64,000 bases of DNA. It comes from an uncultured Aeromonadales bacterium (GTDB lineage: Bacteria > Pseudomonadota > Gammaproteobacteria > Enterobacterales > Succinivibrionaceae). The DNA lies in contig CACZLZ010000002.1 in NCBI GenBank assembly GCA_902782145.1, forward strand, positions 1-64,000. Reading direction: 5' to 3'. Under the pieces are notes generated by a model, which ran no database searches, was not told where the DNA came from, and saw only the letters and a list, made by a program, of their open reading frames with translations. Both the position numbers and the translations under genes were made by a program. The stretch's first letter is position 1. Each line of letters starts with the position of its first letter. Below are positions 17,953 to 26,594 of this stretch, piece after piece.

Positions 17953-19035
17953 TCAAGTCAAAGAATAATCCAACCCGCTTGGTGTTACATAAGTCTCACG
18001 GGAGAATTTTGAATTAAAATAATAATATAGATAATCTTTAAGGTATTCATTTGTTTTAAGCCAATCTTCGTTGGATATCCCAATCCTGCAGAATTCTTCC
18101 ATATCAGAGATTGCTTGTCGGCGCTTGTTTGCAATTTTAGTGTAGATAAAATCAGTTAAAAATCCCAGACATTTTTGAATTTCATTATCTCCCCTGAAGC
18201 TCTTAGCCCTTGAAACTTCTGATCTTGCTTTATCTTTATTGTAGTAACGCGATAAAAAGCACTCCAAATTATCGAAATATCCTCCATCTGGCAATTTACA
18301 GACAGTGAGATAAAATTTATTTAGAGTGTAATCCTGTGTAAAATCAGAGATCAGCCCTATACAATTCATTCTGTATATTGACTTAGACAATGCGTTTTTG
18401 AAGTTTTCAAATGTGATATGTCTCTCATTGTATTTATCAAGAAAAGTGTTTATATCCTTAAAATTACGAGCATCAGCAGAATAATTCAGGGTTAATCTAA
18501 CCGAATCGTTTGGATTAAGAAGTTTTATACAACTCATAATCCCTTTGAATTCTTTCGTCCAAGAGTTATAATTTTCTTTTTCAGTTGTTGCTATTATATC
18601 GAGAAATTCCAACATATAATACATAATAGTCTTTTCCTGGTGTTTCCCCGGAAAACTATTTTCATAAAAATACTTGTGTATGCTATAATCAACTGTCCCT
18701 GTGTTATTTAAACTACCTCCTCTTTCATGAAAATCACTGTAAAGGATAACTGCCAGTGCAAGTTTTCTGTCCCTTCCAGCTCGACCGGCTTCTTGTACAA
18801 ATGCTTCAGGTGATCCTGAATGGTTGATGTTGACTGTAAATCGGATATTAGATTTGTCTATACCCATGCCAAAGGCTTTGGTAGCCACCATAATACTGGT
18901 GCAATTATTAATGAAATCATCAGGATTGTTTTGTGAATTATTCCTGTCACTTCCCGTAAATGTACTTATCTTAGTACCAATAATTCTTGTTAGCCTAGAT
19001 GCAATACCAAGATCTTTTTTGTCATTTACACCCAT
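17953..19035 (-). CDS. Helicase segment 2: RecA2 domain and helical C-terminal part
   Basis: 360 residues from an ATG that overlaps the previous stop (TGATG). It supplies helicase motifs V and VI: MVATKAFGMGIDKSNIRFTV and EAFVQEAGRAGRDRK. The rest is a helical region with no clear RecQ zinc or HRDC domain. The residues before the ATG, in the same frame, continue helicase-like sequence, so the ATG is probably fortuitous. A separate polypeptide could only restore helicase activity by associating with segment 1. Confidence 0.75.
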   Translation of the reverse strand: MGVNDKKDLGIASRLTRIIGTKISTFTGSDRNNSQNNPDDFINNCTSIMVATKAFGMGIDKSNIRFTVNINHSGSPEAFVQEAGRAGRDRKLALAVILYSDFHERGGSLNNTGTVDYSIHKYFYENSFPGKHQEKTIMYYMLEFLDIIATTEKENYNSWTKEFKGIMSCIKLLNPNDSVRLTLNYSADARNFKDINTFLDKYNERHITFENFKNALSKSIYRMNCIGLISDFTQDYTLNKFYLTVCKLPDGGYFDNLECFLSRYYNKDKARSEVSRAKSFRGDNEIQKCLGFLTDFIYTKIANKRRQAISDMEEFCRIGISNEDWLKTNEYLKDYLYYYFNSKFSRETYVTPSGLDYSLT

Positions 19036-21761
19036 CAGTCCAGTGGTGTGTGGACAAATATTATTGCAGAATAATTATGATCTGGATCCTGATACCAAAG
19101 CTGTGGTAAATCAATATTGAGATTTGCTTTCTCGACAAATTTGACTAGTTCCTTATCTGTACAGTTTTCACGTTCCAAGAATTGTTTCTTTATTCTTTCA
19201 ATTGAACTTTCTTTTGATAGTTCTGTAAATGAGTTATAAAGTATTTCCTTGACGATAGTGCCCACATAATCAGCCTTTCTCTTGTATATATCCCATTTGT
19301 TCTCTGTCATACTAAAAGAGGGAATCTTAATTACTCGGTACTGAAGTTCTAATCGATTAGTATTTTCAAACCGAACAATTGAATCTGGTTCGAGGGGAAA
19401 TTTGTTGTTTACTGAAAGTTCACGCTCAACATCAATTAGAACATCAAATGACGCGGTAGCTGTAAGACCGAAAAGGCTTATACGTTCATCCTGCATTCCT
19501 TTTCTCGCAAGAGGTCGGACATACTCATAAAGATTTCTGCCCAAATGAAGATAAGTAAATCTAAAATCATGTCCCCACTCTGATACACAATGAACCTCAT
19601 CAATCACGCCATAACTAAAATAAACTCCTGCATGACCAATGTTTTTAAGACAGGAACGGAATTCATCAATGCATAGTCTTTCAGGAGTTACAAAAAAATA
19701 TAGAAATTCTGAATTTGCAAGACGGTCGCAAACTTCCTGCTTTTTATCTTTGGTCTGTGTGGAGTTGATGAAATTGCAACAGTCGATACCATATCTTATG
19801 AGTCCTTTGACCTGGTCCGACATTAGAGAAACAAGCGGATCAACTATCAGAGTCACTCCCGGCTGAAGCATAGCAGCCAACTGGTATGTTAGAGATTTTC
19901 CTCCTCCCGTGGGCAAAAGACCAATGACACTTTTTAAACGCAAGGCACGGTCTAAAATTGGTAACTGGCCTGGACGGAAGTCCCTTTTGCGAAAAAGAAG
20001 TTTAAGAAAGTATCTCAGATTGTCATGTAAACTCAGAGCATGTTTTTCTGACTTTGAAGCCGCAGTCTTATGTGATCGGAACATACTTAAGTATTCTATC
20101 CGCTCTCCCATGATCATTTTTCTGCAACCTTTAAATGAATATGAAGAGCGGATTATAAAATAACACTGGTTTGAGACTGAATACCGTGAAAAATCAGCCT
20201 TAATTGGATCACAGAAAGATGTAATGGCAATATCAAGGACAAGATCATAAACTGTTTTGCTGTTTTTGCTAAAACATTTTTCTTCATTTTTATAAACATC
20301 GGCACCAAAGTGAAATGCAGATTCAGAATAATTTGGTGAAACGATTTCAATCTTAATCTTGGGGAATCTTAGTTTTCGGTATTCCACTGACATCTCAGTC
20401 AGATTATCAAACATTTCCTCTAGATCTTTCATAGCTAGTACACAACAGGGAACATCGCGCTCCATGGCTAGAATACGCCACTCCTTTTTTAGCGCGAGTC
20501 TGTTATACAACATAGCCTGAATAACTGTTTTCTGTATTCTTGCTACACAAAGGCAGATCTTAGTCATTAGTTGCTTTTTATCGTAATTTGCGCAAAAACT
20601 ACTTAACGCATGATCTTCGAATTGAAGAAGAGGCTTTTTTAATTTTTTTTCTTGCAACACTTCGAAAAATACGTCATCTGGATCTTCACATTCCTTTGTG
20701 ATCTCTATTATGCTGGCAAAATTTCTTTCAAGGAAAGGACTTGACTTGGACGGCAGACCTCGGCAGACAATGTTGTTTAAAACAGCCAGTACAGGATGGG
20801 GCTCAGGACAGCATTCAGCCGCCATGTCGAATGGTGCGAGAACTTCAAAAGAACATGGATATGACAATCCACTAACATCCTTTAGTTGCTCAACCTTAAG
20901 AATATCAGGACAGTAGCCACAGTAAAATTGTACCGGAGGATAATATGGGTACCACTGTTTAATATCTTCTGATAGTTGACAGTCAGCCCTGAATCCCAAA
21001 ATTGAGCAGGTGTACGCATACTCATTTTCCAATTGTTTGAACTGGGGGGTATGGCATCTATTAAAAATTACCGAAGGAGACAGTTTGAAGTAATTACTGA
21101 AAGCCTCAATCCGTTTCTCACCAGCATTACAAGGACCCACACATAAAAAGTAATGACATACCTTTTTTGAAGTTATGTACCCTGCCAATTTTTTTAGATC
21201 AATGTCAGGCACATCCAAAACATTCGAAAACAGATGTACTGCAACAGGAAAATCCTCACTGATAACAGAACTGTCTATTTCTGGGCCGGAAGTTTTGTTG
21301 GTAACAGTAGGCAGGTAACACTCAATCGCCCTGATTTTGGTGTTTGAACCAAACATGGGAATTGAACCGATATACTGAACTGCTCGTATTAAGGCTAAAC
21401 CAGAAGGTTCAACTAAGGTTATACGGTTTGGTTTTGCAATTCGTGATGATAATAGATTCAGACGGTGAAGAAACTCAATTGTGGCCAGTCCCTGGCCACA
21501 TCCCCAGTCGTAAAGTTCGTAAGTGCTTGGCAGTTCATCAAATGGGAAACTATCGAGTGCAAATTGAATTTTTACACTGTGCATTATGCCATATGCTGCC
21601 ATGTAACAGTCCAAGGCCTCCTCACTCGATAGCGGAAACAGTCCATGACGAAGTTCTGGGTGGGACCAGGGATTATTTTTTAGCGATGGCGGTAATCTCT
21701 TCTGGGCCTGGGCAACAAGGTACTGAATTTGACTACTTACATTAACATCAGGGTAAGGCAT
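19035..21761 (-). CDS. Helicase segment 1: methyltransferase-like domain plus RecQ-type RecA1 domain
   Basis: 908 residues. Near residues 60-110 a Rossmann/methyltransferase-like motif is visible (YELYDWGCGQGLATIEFLHRL) with a later VEPSGLALIRAVQY. The middle is uncharacterised and Cys-rich. From about residue 595 a RecQ-like superfamily 2 helicase begins: RKRDFRPGQ, Walker A LLPTGGGKSLTYQL (about 616-629), VDPLVSLMSDQVKG, DEVHCVSEWGHDFR (about 721-734) and LFGLTATAS. The frame ends at motif IV (AIIFVHTP). Its TGA shares a base with the ATG of the next segment. AT-rich, unlike the backbone, which suggests horizontal transfer. Confidence 0.85.
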   Translation of the reverse strand: MPYPDVNVSSQIQYLVAQAQKRLPPSLKNNPWSHPELRHGLFPLSSEEALDCYMAAYGIMHSVKIQFALDSFPFDELPSTYELYDWGCGQGLATIEFLHRLNLLSSRIAKPNRITLVEPSGLALIRAVQYIGSIPMFGSNTKIRAIECYLPTVTNKTSGPEIDSSVISEDFPVAVHLFSNVLDVPDIDLKKLAGYITSKKVCHYFLCVGPCNAGEKRIEAFSNYFKLSPSVIFNRCHTPQFKQLENEYAYTCSILGFRADCQLSEDIKQWYPYYPPVQFYCGYCPDILKVEQLKDVSGLSYPCSFEVLAPFDMAAECCPEPHPVLAVLNNIVCRGLPSKSSPFLERNFASIIEITKECEDPDDVFFEVLQEKKLKKPLLQFEDHALSSFCANYDKKQLMTKICLCVARIQKTVIQAMLYNRLALKKEWRILAMERDVPCCVLAMKDLEEMFDNLTEMSVEYRKLRFPKIKIEIVSPNYSESAFHFGADVYKNEEKCFSKNSKTVYDLVLDIAITSFCDPIKADFSRYSVSNQCYFIIRSSYSFKGCRKMIMGERIEYLSMFRSHKTAASKSEKHALSLHDNLRYFLKLLFRKRDFRPGQLPILDRALRLKSVIGLLPTGGGKSLTYQLAAMLQPGVTLIVDPLVSLMSDQVKGLIRYGIDCCNFINSTQTKDKKQEVCDRLANSEFLYFFVTPERLCIDEFRSCLKNIGHAGVYFSYGVIDEVHCVSEWGHDFRFTYLHLGRNLYEYVRPLARKGMQDERISLFGLTATASFDVLIDVERELSVNNKFPLEPDSIVRFENTNRLELQYRVIKIPSFSMTENKWDIYKRKADYVGTIVKEILYNSFTELSKESSIERIKKQFLERENCTDKELVKFVEKANLNIDLPQLWYQDPDHNYSAIIFVHTPLD

Positions 21762-22011
21762 TGACAGCGTGTCCTTCTATGTGCCAGAAAGGGGTCAAGT
21801 AATTGTTGGTTTCTTTTGTTCTGATTGCCGTCAAGATAACGAATGGCATGAGGGATAATGAAATGCGAACCGAAATATCCCAATATCAGTGAATACGTAC
21901 ACCATCTCAGCAGTGCCAGGGCTCGACGTAAGCTGGCACCTGATCGTACAGCTCTTCAGCAAATCCACTGGCGATGTACACCCGTTTGAGTTCTTCGAGC
22001 GTTCCGTCAAC

Positions 22012-23595
22012 CTAGTACTTCCTTGTCTTCTGGCCGTAGTTAATCGTGGTTCCAGTGGTGATCTCTATGATGTCGGTAACGCTGTAAGCTTTTCCCGGGA
22101 TTGGCTTTTTCCTCTTGTCCTCAAAGGACCGTTCTTTGGCCAGCTGTGCCTTCAGTTCAGCCAGGATGCTCAGTGCCACGAAGGCCACAATGAAACGTCC
22201 TTCCATGGTATCTTGTCTGTGTGATCTGGCTGTATCCAGCTTAAAGCCCATCTTCCCAGACTTGAAGCACTTTTCGATATTGTCCCTTCTTCTGTAGATG
22301 TCGTATGCCTGGGCAGCGGTCATCTCCTTCAGAGACACGTTCGCAAAGAAGCCAAAATCCTTGGTATAGTCGTTTAGAACATCGTCATCCCGGACGAGAT
22401 CGCCCTTCAGATCGGGGCAATCCTTGTAGAACCGTGAGCGTTCGTCCTCCAGCAGTTTGCGCCTTTCCAGCCTTGAAGCAGTCTTCCAGCGGCTTTCGTA
22501 TTTGTTCAGCATATCGTTGAAGGCACCGCTCTCCAGAGTGTTCTTCACATCACTCCGGAACACATGCACCCAGACATCAAATTCCTGTCCGCGGTGTTTT
22601 ATCTTCACCTTGTCCGTATGGCCATGCACACGTGTTCCAGGGATGACTGAAGAGGCATCCCAGAAGTCTGCGTACTTATCCCTGACCTCTCTGATGTATT
22701 TGCGCTCAAGGCTTGCTGCGGCCATGAGGCATTTCTTCTGATGCAGCGAACACTGCTGCAGATTGTCCCTGGTTTCGTACCCACGGTCAAAGACAAACAG
22801 CAGATCATTTTTTCCGAAAAGTTCCTCTATCCGCTTTATGAGATCGACTATGGTGACGCAATCTGGTGTGTTGCCGCTGAACAACCGGTACATCAGTGGC
22901 ACCCCCGTCTCCTGCTCCACCAGCAGTGACAGGTGCATCATGGGCTCAATGATCCCATACTCTGAATTGGAGAACTTCGGGCAGTAGAAGTCACTTGCCT
23001 TGACGGGGATGGAAGTTGAGTCGTAGTTCACACAGGCCTGAGGATGAAGATGTTCGCACCGCAAGGCAAACAGTTTGCTGATGCTGACCTTGTCTTTCCC
23101 AAGATGACTGTAGAGTCTTGCCAGTTGCTCTTCATCGATATGTCCATGAAATGGCAGGGCAAAGACTTCTGAAAACGTGAAGAATCTGCGTGCCCCGTTG
23201 TCCAGATCCTGGATCCAGTGAATGGCCAGGGAAAGGATCTCCTGGGCCACAGTGCCGTCATAAACCTTCTTAAGATCTTCAACCATTCCGCAGTTTACCG
23301 CCGATCCGTAAAGGATAGGGACGGCACCAAGCATCCGCTGGAAAATCGCTCCCGATCCCTGCTCCTGTGCGGCCGGACTGACGTCAGTCTCCGGCGCCTC
23401 TTCACTGCCGGCTTCAGGGTGCTTTACCCGCACAAATCCGCGCTTGGTGTATTTGGATCGGTACTCCTGGCTGGTCATGAACTTGTCATCAATGACGACA
23501 CCAAGGAAGATTTTCTGATTGGCACTCCTCTTTTTCTCCGGATGATAAGTATAGACCCTGGTAAAGATCCTATAACCATTGGAGACAGAGAGCAA
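22012..23595 (-). CDS. IS1634-type DDE transposase, C-terminus cut by an amber codon
   Basis: 527 residues from a TTG at 23595; the frame is open further upstream but has no ATG, so the start is uncertain. Catalytic residues fit the IS4-superfamily pattern: Asp in VNYDSTSIPV, Asp in FVFDRGYETRD and Glu in YRRRDNIEKCFKSG. The frame stops at TAG (22012-22014), yet it continues in phase for 34 codons to TGA at 21907-21909 (VDGTLEELKRVYIASGF). The TAG therefore may be a mutation that trims the C-terminus. Terminal inverted repeats could not be identified. It separates the helicase locus from the AAA ATPase. Confidence 0.85.
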   Translation of the reverse strand: MLSVSNGYRIFTRVYTYHPEKKRSANQKIFLGVVIDDKFMTSQEYRSKYTKRGFVRVKHPEAGSEEAPETDVSPAAQEQGSGAIFQRMLGAVPILYGSAVNCGMVEDLKKVYDGTVAQEILSLAIHWIQDLDNGARRFFTFSEVFALPFHGHIDEEQLARLYSHLGKDKVSISKLFALRCEHLHPQACVNYDSTSIPVKASDFYCPKFSNSEYGIIEPMMHLSLLVEQETGVPLMYRLFSGNTPDCVTIVDLIKRIEELFGKNDLLFVFDRGYETRDNLQQCSLHQKKCLMAAASLERKYIREVRDKYADFWDASSVIPGTRVHGHTDKVKIKHRGQEFDVWVHVFRSDVKNTLESGAFNDMLNKYESRWKTASRLERRKLLEDERSRFYKDCPDLKGDLVRDDDVLNDYTKDFGFFANVSLKEMTAAQAYDIYRRRDNIEKCFKSGKMGFKLDTARSHRQDTMEGRFIVAFVALSILAELKAQLAKERSFEDKRKKPIPGKAYSVTDIIEITTGTTINYGQKTRKY

Positions 23596-23840
23596 CGGTT
23601 CAACAGACCATTCCTGGTTCCATACTGTGGCTAAAATGCGCCATTTTTCTTCTGTTCTTTGACCTTTCTTAGACGTCCATAAATAAAGGCAAAGACCTTA
23701 AATAAATCTCAATTTGTTTATATGGTGCGTCTTTTGAAGACAAATTAAAGGAGAAATTAAAGGCTTATAAAAAATTTATTTAGGAGATGAAGTAAGTTTG
23801 AAGATAGACCACCATGAAGAGGCGGAGGGTTACAGGAGTT
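23596..23840. other. AT-rich gap between transposase and AAA ATPase
   Basis: No gene supported. The upstream part of the transposase frame and one end of the insertion sequence probably lie here. If the ATPase at 23841-25178 once had a downstream partner, it is not recognisable. Confidence 0.4.
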
Positions 23841-25178
23841 TTAATCAAGAGTGTTAGGATCAGATCCTGTAACAATTTCTTCTATAATGTCAGTGAAGTC
23901 TATATCTTCAATGGCACCATACCTGCATGCGAAATAATTCTTCATATAATCGCTGGTATTGCGGACGCTTGCTCTGTCGTTCGCTCTGAAGTCAGACAAA
24001 GCATAGAGTGAACTTGACTTAGTCCTTTTGTCACGCTCTACAAATTTGATCTCATCCCTCCTTAACAGCTTGTTGTTGAGGTAAATGGGATTCTGGGTAT
24101 TGAAAATAAGCTGCGCTCCTTTCTTGTTTACCCTGGAGTTGTGAAATAAGGTTATCAGATTCATTGTTATCATAGGATGGAGTGATGTGTCAAATTCGTC
24201 CATCACAATAACTGCACCCCTTTTGAGTGCAGCGATAATTATAGGGATTATGGAAATAAACCTGATGGTTCCGGCGGATTCTATCGCTGATACATCCATA
24301 CCAAATAGTTTGTCATCATTTCTTCTGATCACAGAGATAAGTTTGGCAAACTTGCTGTCATTATCGGTATCATAGGCAAAACTGGTGCCAATTATTCCTG
24401 CTTCCTTTACAATGCGGTTGATATATTTTTTAATTAAATCCAACTCAGAGCAGATCTTATTTCCAGAATGATAAGACAGCGTTATGGGTTGATTGAAAAT
24501 TATGAACTTCTCCTTAAACCATGAAGTAATTTCCCTTACAATTTTTTTGCTACAGAAGGAGTTGAAGTCTGTTGTGAGGAGCAGACAGTCATGGACGAGA
24601 TTATTACTCATAAGCCTACGTGTGTTCTCTTCAGTGCTGATTTCATAGCCAACATTCAGCCATTCTGAAACCGTGGTCAATCGTAGTTCAGCAACCTGGT
24701 CCCTGTTCCGGTCAAAAATCAGATCATCATTGACATAAAGCAGTTCCCGGCTGACATACCGTTCTGCAGTCTCATCATGAAAGAGGCCGAGCATCATGGC
24801 CAGAACATAACGGTACTTAAACCCATTGTTAGTGAAGGTCACATCAAATTCAACTGGCGCAGTTTCATCACTGAAGGCAAAGGGGCATGAATTCATGCAC
24901 CTGTTTACACGATCTCCGCTGATTCCTCCGGCAGCATCCTGAATATTTCCCCACATTACGATCTGACGGAGGCATGACATGGCATTCACAACGGAGGTTT
25001 TGCCAGCGGCATTAGGACCGTAAATGACTGATGCTGCAATGGCTTCTTCATCAAGGTTAGGCGCATTCTCCTTCAAAATTGAGTCTTTCAGTTCATTCAT
25101 GCGTTTTTCCGGCTTCATGCTGAAGTCAAAACCATCTCTGAAGGACTTGAAGTTTTTGCAGGAAAATTTTAGCAGCAT
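23841..25178 (-). CDS. AAA family (OLD/RloA-like) ATPase
   Basis: 445 residues. An SMC-like N-terminus MLLKFSCKNFKSFRD is followed by Walker A GPNAAGKT (residues 54-61), a signature-like ESAGTIRF, Walker B AVIVMDEFDTSLHP and a switch-region TQNP. This matches the AAA_15/AAA_21 ATPases found in OLD-, RloA- and AbiL-type defence loci. Such proteins commonly work with a Toprim or RloB partner, but none is visible next to it; an insertion sequence lies directly downstream. Composition is moderately AT-rich. A defence role is inference from family and island context. Confidence 0.85.
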   Translation of the reverse strand: MLLKFSCKNFKSFRDGFDFSMKPEKRMNELKDSILKENAPNLDEEAIAASVIYGPNAAGKTSVVNAMSCLRQIVMWGNIQDAAGGISGDRVNRCMNSCPFAFSDETAPVEFDVTFTNNGFKYRYVLAMMLGLFHDETAERYVSRELLYVNDDLIFDRNRDQVAELRLTTVSEWLNVGYEISTEENTRRLMSNNLVHDCLLLTTDFNSFCSKKIVREITSWFKEKFIIFNQPITLSYHSGNKICSELDLIKKYINRIVKEAGIIGTSFAYDTDNDSKFAKLISVIRRNDDKLFGMDVSAIESAGTIRFISIIPIIIAALKRGAVIVMDEFDTSLHPMITMNLITLFHNSRVNKKGAQLIFNTQNPIYLNNKLLRRDEIKFVERDKRTKSSSLYALSDFRANDRASVRNTSDYMKNYFACRYGAIEDIDFTDIIEEIVTGSDPNTLD

Positions 25179-25618
25179 AACGACACATCTATTCCAAGTT
25201 AATGCTTAACCTGCTGATCATCCTTCTTTTGCAGGTGATGATCAAGTGATCGGCACCACTAAATGACATTTAGTTCTGGTTTTAGATTTGTCCGCAAAAT
25301 GATTTCTAGAAAACATCCGACGGCAATATAAATCTGATATGATCAAAAACATGCTTAAGATTTTACCTGCAGTTTCAGCAGCGTTCAGTCAAAGCGGAAC
25401 AAAGCAGATCTGTCAAAACTGGGATATTCATTACAATTCTACCATCATTTTATTGCTTTTTTTTCAGAAGATAGGATTATAAACAAAAATTTCTCAGAAT
25501 CAATTTTAAAAACTCAAAAGTTATGATTTATTCCAAAATATCCGGTTTAATATAATTCTCTCTACCCAACAACACAAAACCCCAACCAACATTATTCAAA
25601 TTTTTCACCAGCACCAAG
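25179..25618. other. AT-rich intergenic region with divergent promoters
   Basis: No gene supported. It must hold the promoters of the leftward ATPase and of the rightward orphan gene. The AT content is the highest in the window. Confidence 0.4.
25551..25556 (+). promoter_or_regulatory. Candidate -10 element for the gene at 25619
   Basis: TATAAT, 62 bases upstream of the ATG at 25619. The expected -35 position carries only a weak TTATTC match. Confidence 0.35.
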
Positions 25619-25978
25619 ATGAACACAGACTTTCTTAAAAATTATTCCAAAGCCGAATTAGACTGTTATTGTAGTTGTGCACTTTTCAACTTGTTTGAAG
25701 CAACCTGCTGTGCAGAAGATGAAAAAGAATATTATCAAATGATGTCTGAGGTTACATCAGACTTAAAGGGTTATTTAAATGTCTTATCGGTCATGCTTAG
25801 ATATATGGACGTATCATGCAGCGGACTCCAAGATAAAACTGAATTCGATATGAAAAACGAAGAATTCTTTGAGTCGATCCTTGACAGACTCGGAGAGCGA
25901 AATTCTACGGAGCGCGAGAAAGTTAGTCCTGAATTCCGGGAACAAGCATATAAATGTGATTTGTCAAAATTTGGCTGA
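25619..25978 (+). CDS. Small acidic Cys-containing protein, unknown function
   Basis: 119 residues, acidic and predicted helical, with cysteines in DCYCSCALF, ATCCAEDE and VSCSG near the N-terminal half. No signal peptide, membrane segment or known motif. Codon use is AT-rich like the neighbouring island genes. A candidate -10 box lies 60 bases upstream and a good plus-strand terminator lies 250 bases downstream. I do not recognise the family. Confidence 0.55.
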   Translation: MNTDFLKNYSKAELDCYCSCALFNLFEATCCAEDEKEYYQMMSEVTSDLKGYLNVLSVMLRYMDVSCSGLQDKTEFDMKNEEFFESILDRLGERNSTEREKVSPEFREQAYKCDLSKFG

Positions 25979-26227
25979 TTAGTAAGCCAATCAGGTTACA
26001 ACCCAAGTTTCACTTACCGTTGCTGAGTCAAGTTAACCTGCATGGCAATCGTCTTAGGGTTCGTCCCCATCCGGACTTTGCAACGATCTGCCCCTGGAGA
26101 AAGCCCTGGACGGCCAGCCATAGCACGAAACCGGATCCTGGCCCATGTCCTTTGCGAGAAGGTGTCCACTGAAGGCAGGGACACCGTGCTACGCCACATA
26201 CAGTTTCCTGCTCATGAGGCAGACTTC

Positions 26228-26261
26228 AAGAGCCAGAGTTCATTGCTGGCTCTTCCTTTTT
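26228..26261 (+). terminator. Rho-independent terminator, plus strand
   Basis: AAGAGCCAG and CTGGCTCTT form a perfect 9-bp stem around a 9-base loop, followed by CCTTTTT. The nearest supported upstream gene is 25619-25978. The 250-base separation leaves room for a long 3' end or an unrecognised transcript. Confidence 0.75.
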
Positions 26262-26594
26262 GTGATCAGCCTCTTCCAGTATCTGCCGGATACCTCAGAT
26301 CTGATCGCACGGCTAACTGCCGCTGAGTGAGAGAGCACTCTCAGGCGGGATCATTAGCAGGCTGGCAGCTCCTGGCAATTCCTGGCAGCATCAGCGTCAA
26401 GTTGACAGCATGAGCATGAGCAGGATCATGACTGGACTGACAGGACCGTGCAAAAGGTTGAACTGTGCCTCAAGCCTGGAGACGGGCAACTCCGGATCTG
26501 TAGCAGGATCCCCAAAGGAATGTTCAGGAGATCCGGATCCGGAGCATGAAAGGATCCGGGTCCAGCGAAGATCTGCGGCCACAACCTGCGGTCT
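26262..26594. other. Intergenic region, no gene seen
   Basis: Transition back to GC-rich backbone. Repeated CTGGCAG/CTCCTGGCA words occur around 26358-26392, but nothing that forms a recognisable element. Confidence 0.4.

Larger units (their letters stand above)
17470..21761 (-). pseudogene. Large RecQ-like helicase gene split by a frameshift and a TGA
   Basis: Three reading-frame segments together make one ancestral protein of about 1430 residues. Segment 1 (19035-21761) holds helicase motifs I-III; segment 2 (17953-19035) holds motifs V-VI; segment 3 (17470-17952) continues in the same frame as segment 2 after a TGA. At the first break, restoring one T in the TTT at 19056-19058 (minus strand) turns AIIFVHTPLD-stop into AIIFCPHTTGLMGVNDK, which joins smoothly to segment 2. 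At the second, the frame reads GLDYSLT-stop-DTNHGLISSFEILKKY. Related proteins I recall are single long polypeptides. Either the gene is inactivated, the breaks are sequence errors, or recoding occurs; the first two are likelier. Confidence 0.75.

Noticed and set aside
19035-19037. Programmed frameshift or reinitiation as the normal way to make the helicase
   Set aside because: No slippery heptamer or stimulatory structure is evident, and a second lesion (TGA at 17953) makes simple decay or sequence error likelier.
26060-26110. tRNA-like GGTTCGTCCCC segment
   Set aside because: No cloverleaf or acceptor stem can be formed around it.
26042-26326. Plus-strand 94-codon ORF ending at the 26.2-kb terminator
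   Set aside because: No recognisable motif, frame runs through the terminator hairpin, and composition looks non-coding.
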